Shown here: in pieces, positions 26,258-33,886 of the stretch
Layout of the letters: every line of letters begins with the position of its first letter
How positions within the stretch are numbered: the stretch's first letter is position 1
From: CAYGUK01 sp964352985
Lineage (GTDB): Bacteria > Pseudomonadota > Gammaproteobacteria > JAHCLG01
DNA: 64,000 nucleotides
Direction: 5' to 3'
NCBI GenBank assembly: GCA_964352985.1
Contig: CAYGUK010000004.1
Location: 9,938 to 73,937, forward strand
Position numbers and translations under genes: made by a program
Notes under the pieces: generated by a model
The model's input: the letters and a program-made list of their open reading frames with translations, nothing else
Database searches by the model: none
Told to the model about the DNA's origin: nothing

Positions 26258-26331
26258 TATAATTAGAATTCCGTGTTAATCATGTAGCAACGTGCAATAA
26301 TAAAAAACTCTTTAAAAAATAGCAATGCCCA

Positions 26332-27576
26332 TCAATTAAACTTTTGGCCAAAATTTGTGTGGCGTACGGATTCACTCGTCGAAATTAAGAGATCAGCGAC
26401 TGCTTTTGCTTTAATTGGCAAGCAAATTAAAAAGCCTTGAGCATAGTGGCAACCTAACCGATACATTAAATTTAATTGCTCTTCTGTTTCTATGCCTGTC
26501 GCGATAGGATGAATATTATGTTGTCTGGATCGTTTAATAATATATTTAATTTTTTTACGAATTGTTTTATCTTCACATATATGTCGAATTAAATTAGGTT
26601 GAATTTTAATCGCGTATAAAGGTAAATAATTAAAATAATTTAAATCAATTGCTTCAAGTGATAAATCTTGAACAACGACCTTAATACCTAAAGAAACAAT
26701 TTGACTTAAAACATTTTGATAATATCGATATTGTTGCTTTAAGACCATTTCCGGAATTTCTATTGTTAAATAGATCGGATCAATGCCATGCGCAATTAAA
26801 ATATGATAAAGATTCGTTACAAAGCGATCTTCTTCTAATTGTCTCGCAGAAATATTTATAAAAAGTTGTTTAGTCACTAATGAAGCATGTCGCCAATGAA
26901 TCGCATCATAACAAGCTGTGGTAAATAACCATTCACCAATAGGAACAATTAATCCACTCCTTTCAGCAAGTGGAATAAATGATTGCGCGCCCACGATATC
27001 CATGCGAGGATGATCCCAGCGTAACAATGCCTCAAACCCAATGGGTTTATCTGCTAACAAATCAAATATAGGTTGGTATCGAATATAGAATTCACTATTT
27101 TTAAGACCCTCTTCTAAATCATGTGTTAAGCTAATGGCCTGGTTTTCTTTTTGATTTAATTTATCATCAAAAAACAACCAATTCGCTTTATCACGCTGTT
27201 TAGTCGTAATCGTATCGCAAATCGCATGATATAATTTATCAGCTGTAATTTCAGCTTTTAGCAAATGGGATGTTGATTGATACGCATTGTGATATGTCGA
27301 TTTCTGCTTGTCATCAATAACTATAATAGGAATATTATAATCACCATTAATTTTATTTATTAAACTGGTACCACACTGTAAAAATCGCGTGTTATCAACT
27401 AATAAACATTGGGGATTAAATTCACCAATATCCTGCAATAAATTATTGGCATCCGTTGACACCATGAATTCATAATCTTGATCATAATGATGAACCAGCA
27501 ATTGCTGATAAAATTCACGATCTGATTTTTCATGACCAAAGAATAATACTTTAATGATGGAATCCATTTTCATCAC
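26332..27576 (-). CDS. Degenerate EAL-domain protein with a receiver-like N-terminus
   Basis: A 414-aa cytosolic protein. Residues about 8-130 look like a receiver domain: an aspartate is present in CLLVDNTRF, but the N-terminal acidic pair is lacking (VLFFGHEKSD). Residues about 155-400 are an EAL domain with EALLRW and INISARQLEE. Key c-di-GMP phosphodiesterase positions are changed: the DDFGTG loop reads VQDLSLEAID, KID reads KIQ, and AEGVETEEQ reads ATGIETEEQ. The metal-binding pair is therefore missing. It is most likely a c-di-GMP sensor or protein-interaction module and not an enzyme; this is inferred from the family's known active site. It may form an operon with the DUF547 gene. Confidence 0.82.
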   Translation of the reverse strand: MMKMDSIIKVLFFGHEKSDREFYQQLLVHHYDQDYEFMVSTDANNLLQDIGEFNPQCLLVDNTRFLQCGTSLINKINGDYNIPIIVIDDKQKSTYHNAYQSTSHLLKAEITADKLYHAICDTITTKQRDKANWLFFDDKLNQKENQAISLTHDLEEGLKNSEFYIRYQPIFDLLADKPIGFEALLRWDHPRMDIVGAQSFIPLAERSGLIVPIGEWLFTTACYDAIHWRHASLVTKQLFINISARQLEEDRFVTNLYHILIAHGIDPIYLTIEIPEMVLKQQYRYYQNVLSQIVSLGIKVVVQDLSLEAIDLNYFNYLPLYAIKIQPNLIRHICEDKTIRKKIKYIIKRSRQHNIHPIATGIETEEQLNLMYRLGCHYAQGFLICLPIKAKAVADLLISTSESVRHTNFGQKFN

Positions 27577-27654
27577 GCGAATATCCCTTTAATAGTTAAC
27601 TATTAGTATAGTCGCTTGCAGAAAATTCGCTGTATGCATTGAGTGCTTTTTAAT

Positions 27655-28179
27655 TTAAAATGTTAATACCGGCTTTATGACACCAACTATGTTGTCAGCA
27701 TTTATCACACCAAAATAACGGCTATCCCAACTAAAATGGCGTTCATGTCCCATCACCCAATATTGATTTGCATGTAAAATATAATGGCCATAATTGACAT
27801 GTTTCAAGGGCCAACCACGATGATCTGACTCTTGTTGAGCTGAATAGGGTAATACTTTGCCGTTTATAATGACTTGGTCTTTTTCTAAAATAATATTATC
27901 ACCAGCCGTAGCCACAATTGATTTTATAATCGGTGCACCACCGTGTGGGCAATCGCCTTGATGAATATATTGAAATTTCAAAGCATATTGCGCGACATCA
28001 GGCGACAAACAAATTTCAACTAAATCACCCAACTCAGGCTTAGAATGAACAACACGATAAATACCGTGGGGGAGATCACTTGAACCTGTAATACGAATAT
28101 GAAAATCAAAAGCAATCCAAAGATAAATAATCGCTAAAAGAATAATCACACCAATCCAAAATTTTTTACTGCTCTTCAT
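27655..28179 (-). CDS. TraF-like S26 family signal peptidase
   Basis: A 174-aa membrane-anchored protein of the S26/TraF type. It has an N-terminal helix (about 7-25, WIGVIILLAIIYLWIAF), the box I remnant GSSDLPHGIYR, the lysine box PIIKSIVATAGD, and the late box HFSWDSRYFGVI. TraF-like proteases have Ser two residues before the Pro of box I; here that position is Asp35, and Ser33-Ser34 lie just before. The nucleophile may thus be shifted or lost. The start at 28179 follows AGGAGG by 12 bases; 28203 is the other option. It overlaps the ATPase gene, so it ends the peptide transporter operon. No conjugation genes are nearby. Confidence 0.78.
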   Translation of the reverse strand: MKSSKKFWIGVIILLAIIYLWIAFDFHIRITGSSDLPHGIYRVVHSKPELGDLVEICLSPDVAQYALKFQYIHQGDCPHGGAPIIKSIVATAGDNIILEKDQVIINGKVLPYSAQQESDHRGWPLKHVNYGHYILHANQYWVMGHERHFSWDSRYFGVINADNIVGVIKPVLTF

Positions 28180-30199
28180 AATGGGAAACACCCTCCTCTT
28201 CATAAAGAAAACATTTTACTAAATGATTGTTTTCTGTTTTTGTAATATTCGGATAATGTGCGAGACATTTTTCAAATGATTGTTGGCAACGAGGATGAAA
28301 ATGACATCCCATCGGTGGATTAATTGGTGAGGGTAATTCACCTTCAAGTTTTATCACTTCACGTTTAGCCTTATTATCAATTGTAGGAACGGCTGATAAT
28401 AATGCTTTGGTATAAGGATGTTTAGGATTATTTAATACATCAGCTGTTTTTCCAAATTCCACAATACGACCTAAATACATCACTGCAATTTCATCAGCAA
28501 GATAAGCTACAACTGAAATATTATGAGTAATAAATAAATAAGATAAACCAAACTTTATTTGTAATTCTTTTAATAAATTTAAAATTTGAGCTTGAACGGA
28601 AACATCAAGTGCACTTGTTGGTTCATCACATATAATAACTTTAGGATCAACCGCTAAGGCACGCGCAATACAAATTCGTTGTCTTTGTCCCCCTGAAAAC
28701 TCATGTGGATAGCGAAAAAGACAATTTTCAGGTAAGCCCACTTGTTGTAACAATTCTTTTACACGAATTTTAATTTCTTCAGGTTTCGTTAAAATACCTA
28801 ATGCTTTAATGCCTTCTGAAATAATATCTAAAATCATCATTCGTGGATTCATAGAAGAAAACGGATCTTGAAATATTATTTGTAGCTCTTTTCTGATATG
28901 TCGTAATTGACGTTGGCTTAACTTTGCTAAATCTCGTTGATTTAATACTACAAAACCCTCATCAGGTTTTATTAGTTGTAAAATTGCTTTACCAATAGTC
29001 GTTTTGCCACATCCAGATTCTCCAACTAATGCGAGTGTTTGACCTTGAAAAAGATTTAAATCCACACCATCGACTGCTTTAACTTTAGCAACGACTCTTT
29101 TTAATAACCCTTTATGAATAGGGAAATGGACTTTTAAATTTTCAACATGCAAAATTATTTCATTATTACTAACTTGATTTTCATATTGATTAGTCTCGTT
29201 ATTGATTGTACTTTTACATTCTTTTTGATCTTCATATAAAAAACATCGTACTTCTTGATGTTCCTGTTGCATAAGGAGTTCAGGCTTCATCTGCTTGCAT
29301 TTATCATAAACTTGTTCACATCGATTTGAAAAACGACAATTAGAATAATGTAATTGCAAACTGGGCACGATACCTTTAATCATCGATAAAGGTTGATTTC
29401 GCTTATCAATGTTAGGTATTGCGGCTAATAAACGGTGACTATAAGGATGCAAAGGGTTCTTAAAAAACTGAGCACATTTTGCTTTTTCAACGATTTGACC
29501 TGCATACATGATTGCAATTTCATCTGCCATTTCTGCAACAATACCTAAATCATGAGTGATCAGTAAAATCGCCATTTTCCGATCTTTTTGTAAATCACTT
29601 AATAAATTTAAAACTTGCGCTTGTATCGTTACATCTAACGCCGTAGTCGGTTCATCTGCTATCAGTAAATCAGGTTTACAGGCTAAAGCCATTGCAATCA
29701 TAATTCGTTGTTTCATTCCACCCGATAATTGATGCGGATATTCTTTCATCCGTTGCTTCGCTGCAGGGATCCCAACCGAGTCTAATAATTGAATAATTTC
29801 TTTTTCAGCTTGTTGTCCGCGTAATTTAAAATGACGATATAACACTTCTTCTATTTGATACCCCACCGTTAATACGGGATTAAGAGAAGTCATTGGTTCT
29901 TGAAAAATTATCCCCATACGGCGCCCACGAATTTTTGTCATTTCTACTTCGCTAAGCGATAATAAATCAACACCATTTAATAAAATTTCACTGCCTAATC
30001 CAATTCTCGCGGCAAAAGGAAGTAATTGCATCATTGATAAAGCCGTTAACGATTTTCCACAACCAGACTCTCCGAGTAAGGCAAACGTATCACCCTCATT
30101 AATTGAAAAGCTAATACCATCTATTGCTTTTAATAAACCCTCGGTGGTAGGAAATCCTGTTGTTAAATTTCTAACAGCTAATAAAGGATTATTTACCAT
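28166..30199 (-). CDS. Peptide ABC transporter double ATPase (OppD-OppF / YejF type)
   Basis: A 677-aa cytoplasmic ATPase with two nucleotide-binding domains in tandem. The first (about 1-330) has GESGCGKS, LSGGMKQR and LLIADEPTTALD; the second (about 345-670) has GESGCGKT, FSGGQRQR and VIICDEPTSALD. Both end in the oligopeptide-transporter C-terminal domain with conserved cysteines (FSNRCEQVYDKC and FHPRCQQSFEKC), as in OppD/DppD. The fusion is like YejF but longer. It powers import with the two permeases at 31486 and 32908. The start overlaps the DUF3999 gene by 11 bases. Confidence 0.93.
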   Translation of the reverse strand: MVNNPLLAVRNLTTGFPTTEGLLKAIDGISFSINEGDTFALLGESGCGKSLTALSMMQLLPFAARIGLGSEILLNGVDLLSLSEVEMTKIRGRRMGIIFQEPMTSLNPVLTVGYQIEEVLYRHFKLRGQQAEKEIIQLLDSVGIPAAKQRMKEYPHQLSGGMKQRIMIAMALACKPDLLIADEPTTALDVTIQAQVLNLLSDLQKDRKMAILLITHDLGIVAEMADEIAIMYAGQIVEKAKCAQFFKNPLHPYSHRLLAAIPNIDKRNQPLSMIKGIVPSLQLHYSNCRFSNRCEQVYDKCKQMKPELLMQQEHQEVRCFLYEDQKECKSTINNETNQYENQVSNNEIILHVENLKVHFPIHKGLLKRVVAKVKAVDGVDLNLFQGQTLALVGESGCGKTTIGKAILQLIKPDEGFVVLNQRDLAKLSQRQLRHIRKELQIIFQDPFSSMNPRMMILDIISEGIKALGILTKPEEIKIRVKELLQQVGLPENCLFRYPHEFSGGQRQRICIARALAVDPKVIICDEPTSALDVSVQAQILNLLKELQIKFGLSYLFITHNISVVAYLADEIAVMYLGRIVEFGKTADVLNNPKHPYTKALLSAVPTIDNKAKREVIKLEGELPSPINPPMGCHFHPRCQQSFEKCLAHYPNITKTENNHLVKCFLYEEEGVSHYEEQ

Positions 30200-31466
30200 T
30201 TACATGATCCCTCTTGGCAACACACCATCCCAAAATTAGAAAAATGATAATAACAATGGCTAATATACCATAAGACCACATTTTCCATTTAATAAAATGT
30301 TGCTGATGTGTATTAACTAAGGCTGATTTTCCTGCTAAGTTGGTTAGTGAATGTGGTATTGCTAAACCTATATTAATATCACTTTGCGGAGTTGCCGCCA
30401 TTGCTAATAAACGGGGAAACGGTATCGCATTATTTGTTATTAAACCACTGGCAAATGTTAAAAGATACGGTTTATCACCTTCAGCATAAAACACGATTTT
30501 ATCAGGTAACCATGAGAGATAAACTTCATTGTCTTTTAAACTGTCTGTCGTCGAAAATATTTTCCAATCGCGACTTTTTTTACTGCCTTGAAGAATTATC
30601 ACTTTTTTCTGAACGTTCACGCCATTTATTTTTAAGTTATAGATTGAGCTTTTAGTCACTTCTTGCCATTCATGGGAATTCGTATCTTTGTTATAAACAA
30701 TAACATTAGTATTGAAATATTGATTTTTGTCTTTAAGTCGTAAATGATAAAATTTCATCGGCTTTTGTAACGTAATATATAAAGCTTTATTTTTATAATT
30801 TGTAGCTAACTTGACCCATTCGAAAGCTGGTGGTGATTGATTAACAATAGCAGCTGTTACTTTTGACAGTGAAAATTTTACATTCTTAGCTGATAGAAGC
30901 AAATATTTTGCAGGAGCATAATGCAAATCTAAAGAATGCGAAATTATTTTGGTATCATGAAAATTGTCGTTTGCGAAATAAAAACTTTTATTCATATGCT
31001 CCCAATGAATTAAGTCATTACTAATAGAAAGCATAACAGGAAATATTTTTATACCATTTTCACTTTGCCATTTAAAATCAATATTTCTAATTTTTTTCCC
31101 CACAAGTGGCGATAAATCTATAACAAACGCGGAAGACTGTTTCAAATTAGAATCTAATAATTTAATTTTACTTATATTTTGTTGGGGATAATATTTTAAC
31201 TTCTCAAGCTTTAAAATTTTATTTAATTTTTGATTTCTAATTGCATAAGGTACTGGATGTGCTAATTTGTTAAAAATTCGAATATCCCCCAAGTTAGGTT
31301 GAATAATATGTTGATAAACTATAAATGGAATATTGAACTGATATAATTTACTTTTTTCTTGTAAGTTTAATTTCATACTATAGGCAAAATCATTGAGTTT
31401 TGGCACAAGCCTAGCATAACTTAATGTCCCCAAGCACAAACTCAAAATAAAAAACCATTCCTTCAT
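30189..31466 (-). CDS. DUF3999 family exported membrane protein
   Basis: A 425-aa protein with an N-terminal signal (MKEWFFILSLCLGTLSYARL), a large extracytoplasmic beta-rich domain, and one C-terminal membrane helix (about 396-416, MWSYGILAIVIIIFLILGWC). The N-terminal part matches DUF3999: a DFAYSMKLNL start, PFIVYQHI, LGDIRIFNKLAHPVPYAI, and later discoidin-like sandwich segments. Function is unknown. DUF3999 genes usually sit beside DUF2339 genes; here it is inside a peptide transporter operon, 19 bases after the second permease and overlapping the ATPase, so a role with the transporter is likely. Confidence 0.75.
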   Translation of the reverse strand: MKEWFFILSLCLGTLSYARLVPKLNDFAYSMKLNLQEKSKLYQFNIPFIVYQHIIQPNLGDIRIFNKLAHPVPYAIRNQKLNKILKLEKLKYYPQQNISKIKLLDSNLKQSSAFVIDLSPLVGKKIRNIDFKWQSENGIKIFPVMLSISNDLIHWEHMNKSFYFANDNFHDTKIISHSLDLHYAPAKYLLLSAKNVKFSLSKVTAAIVNQSPPAFEWVKLATNYKNKALYITLQKPMKFYHLRLKDKNQYFNTNVIVYNKDTNSHEWQEVTKSSIYNLKINGVNVQKKVIILQGSKKSRDWKIFSTTDSLKDNEVYLSWLPDKIVFYAEGDKPYLLTFASGLITNNAIPFPRLLAMAATPQSDINIGLAIPHSLTNLAGKSALVNTHQQHFIKWKMWSYGILAIVIIIFLILGWCVAKRDHVNGK

Positions 31467-31485
31467 CGTGTGTTTCTCAAATAAA

Positions 31486-32895
31486 TTAGGTTGCTGTTTT
31501 TATTCTCGGATCAAAGGCATCTCTTACTGCATCTGAAAATAAATTCGCACTCAACACTAAAACAAACATAAATATAAAAGCCGCTAATAATGGCCACCAA
31601 ACAACAGGTTCTCTCGCTAGTTGTAAACGAGCAGCATTAATCATATTTCCCCAACTATGTGTTGTCGGATCAACGCCCACACCAACATAAGATAAAACAG
31701 CTTCTGCTAAAACTAATCCACTAAAATCTAGTACGACTGAAATAATAATAATATGCATAACATTAGGTAAAATATGTCGAGAAATAATTCTCGTACTTTT
31801 TGTACCCAATGAACGTGCAGCTTGGATGTAATCAACTTCACGTAATTTTAATGTTTCACCTCTAAGCATCCGGCATAAACTCGTCCAACTGGTGATCCCT
31901 AAAATAAAACACAGCGCCAGTAATCTGGCATCCGCTCTTGCTGCTAAAGTAGGAAATAAATTAGGATGATTTGCAATAAATATTTGTAATGATAATACCG
32001 AAGCAGCAATCAGTAACACACCAGGAACAGAATTTAAAGTGGTATAAATGTATTGAATAATATCATCAATCCATCCACCAAAAAAACCAGCCATCGTGCC
32101 CATTAAAATCGCAAACGGTAACATGATTAACGTCGTTAACGTCCCAATAATTAACCCAGTACGAATACTTTTAAACGCTTGAAAAAAAACATCCTGCCCT
32201 ACGGTATCTGTGCCAAAAATATGATAAACACGCGAGAGATCATAACACCAAAATAATAGAATAAAGAGTACTAACCAAGTGAGAAAAAAAGTTCGCCACG
32301 CGATACCTGTTCTCCCTAAAATAATGTTTTTAAAGTTTTTAATAAGTGGTATTTTTCCACGCCAAGAAATCATAAATAAAAAGACAATAAAAAATAAACA
32401 CCAAAAAATTACGGCTTTGATTACAGATGTTATACTTCGAATTAAAATATCATGATATTTTTGATCTGCATTTTTGATATGTAATCCAGCATATTTTAAT
32501 CGTGGATAATCTCGAATTCTTTCACCATTCGAATTCATTATAGTATTTTTGACAAATAAATGAATAGAAAAGGGAGAAGAATAAGTTTTTTCATAATCAT
32601 CGCCTACTGGAGCTAAAATTTTATCTAGAACGCTATAAACTGTCGTCGAATAATGTTGTGTTGATTCATTGTTAGTTTTTGCTATTGCTTCTCTAAAATG
32701 AATTGAATCTAAAAATCCTATCGTTACATAAACAATTAAAATGACCATCGATGCCACACCTAAGCGGTTTTGCATCATCATTTTCCAGGGCGTCGTTAAA
32801 TGTGCTTTTTTCCTAGCATAAAAGATAAAAATTATTACGACAGCAATAAGCAAATAAATGAGTGCATCCGTCCATAATATAACTGGTTTGATCAG
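31486..32895 (-). CDS. Peptide ABC transporter permease (OppC/YejE type), probable CTG start
   Basis: A 469-aa inner-membrane permease. After an N-terminal helix and a second helix (about 40-60), an extracytoplasmic segment follows, and the C-terminal 270 residues form the binding-protein-dependent permease domain with the EAA loop DYIQAARSLGTKSTRIISRHILPN. The usual open frame begins at a TTG (32853), but homologous-looking sequence extends 14 codons further (IKPVILWTDALIYL) to a CTG at 32895, placed exactly 7 bases after AAGGAG. No ATG, GTG or TTG exists between. It pairs with the permease at 32908. Confidence 0.88.
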   Translation of the reverse strand: MIKPVILWTDALIYLLIAVVIIFIFYARKKAHLTTPWKMMMQNRLGVASMVILIVYVTIGFLDSIHFREAIAKTNNESTQHYSTTVYSVLDKILAPVGDDYEKTYSSPFSIHLFVKNTIMNSNGERIRDYPRLKYAGLHIKNADQKYHDILIRSITSVIKAVIFWCLFFIVFLFMISWRGKIPLIKNFKNIILGRTGIAWRTFFLTWLVLFILLFWCYDLSRVYHIFGTDTVGQDVFFQAFKSIRTGLIIGTLTTLIMLPFAILMGTMAGFFGGWIDDIIQYIYTTLNSVPGVLLIAASVLSLQIFIANHPNLFPTLAARADARLLALCFILGITSWTSLCRMLRGETLKLREVDYIQAARSLGTKSTRIISRHILPNVMHIIIISVVLDFSGLVLAEAVLSYVGVGVDPTTHSWGNMINAARLQLAREPVVWWPLLAAFIFMFVLVLSANLFSDAVRDAFDPRIKTAT

Positions 32896-32907
32896 GACGA
32901 TTCTCCT

Positions 32908-33885
32908 TTAGTTAAATCGTATTCTTGGATCAACCAAGGTATACGAAATATCAGTTAAAATTAAACCAATGATATATAAAATTGCGCCTAAAAATACCAT
33001 GGCCCTTACAATTGCAAAATCTTGTTGTTGAATGGCATCAATTGTGTAACTGCCTAAACCGGGAATACCAAAAAATGATTCCATGATCAAACTTCCCAAA
33101 AATAAAGTGGGTAAAACAACAACAATACCGGTTAAAATAGGAATCATGGCATTTTTCAAAACATGTTTAAATAATACTTTTAATTCTGATAACCCTTTTG
33201 CGCGGCCAGTTCTAACATAATCTTTACTGATTTCTTCCAAAAATAAAGTGCGATACCAACGTGATCCAGCCCCAATTCCGCCAATCACGCCGATAATTAC
33301 AGGTAATACAATAAATTTAATGCCATTTACACCATAATCAAAACCAGAAATCGGAACTAAATGTAATGATTTGCCAATAAGATATTGGCCACCAATAATA
33401 TAAAACAACGTTGACACCGACATCATGACAACGCATAAAATAACACCCCATAAATCCAAATATGTCGCGCGGAAAAAAGCCATCAACATAGCAAATGTAA
33501 TATTTACAAAAATACCAATTATTAAAACAGGAATGGCTAACGATAATGATGGCCACATGCGTTGGCGAATATCATGACCAATATTACGACCAGAATCAGA
33601 AACACCAAATTCAAATGCAAATAAACCAATTGATTTTTGGAAAAATAAAGTATTTGTAAAACTTTCAAGCCCAGTTAATTCAGGATTATAAAATAAAGGT
33701 TTATCATAGCCATGAACCTTTTTCCAATTATTAATAGCAGATTCAGTCACATGTTTTTGTCCTAAATGCATGCGTGCCATATCATCTGGCGTATTCACCA
33801 TGAAAAAAAGTAGAAAGGTTAAAATATTAACACCAATTAATACTGGAATCGCATAAAGTAATCGCCTAATAATATAAGCAAACAT
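32908..33885 (-). CDS. Peptide ABC transporter permease (OppB/YejB type)
   Basis: A 325-aa inner-membrane permease with six helices. It starts MFAYIIRRLLYAIPVLIGVNILTF, typical of the OppB/DppB group, and carries the EAA loop DYVRTGRAKGLSELKVLFKHVLKN that docks on the ATPase. The C-terminus (ISYTLVDPRIRFN) is the family ending. The start is 1 base after the binding-protein stop, and the next ribosome site overlaps its own stop, so the genes are tightly coupled. Confidence 0.93.
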   Translation of the reverse strand: MFAYIIRRLLYAIPVLIGVNILTFLLFFMVNTPDDMARMHLGQKHVTESAINNWKKVHGYDKPLFYNPELTGLESFTNTLFFQKSIGLFAFEFGVSDSGRNIGHDIRQRMWPSLSLAIPVLIIGIFVNITFAMLMAFFRATYLDLWGVILCVVMMSVSTLFYIIGGQYLIGKSLHLVPISGFDYGVNGIKFIVLPVIIGVIGGIGAGSRWYRTLFLEEISKDYVRTGRAKGLSELKVLFKHVLKNAMIPILTGIVVVLPTLFLGSLIMESFFGIPGLGSYTIDAIQQQDFAIVRAMVFLGAILYIIGLILTDISYTLVDPRIRFN

Positions 33886-33886
33886 A

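Noticed and set aside
27655..28179. TraF-like peptidase as evidence of an integrated conjugative element
   Set aside because: No other transfer, relaxase, integrase or attachment-site sequence is near; the gene is coupled to the peptide transporter operon.
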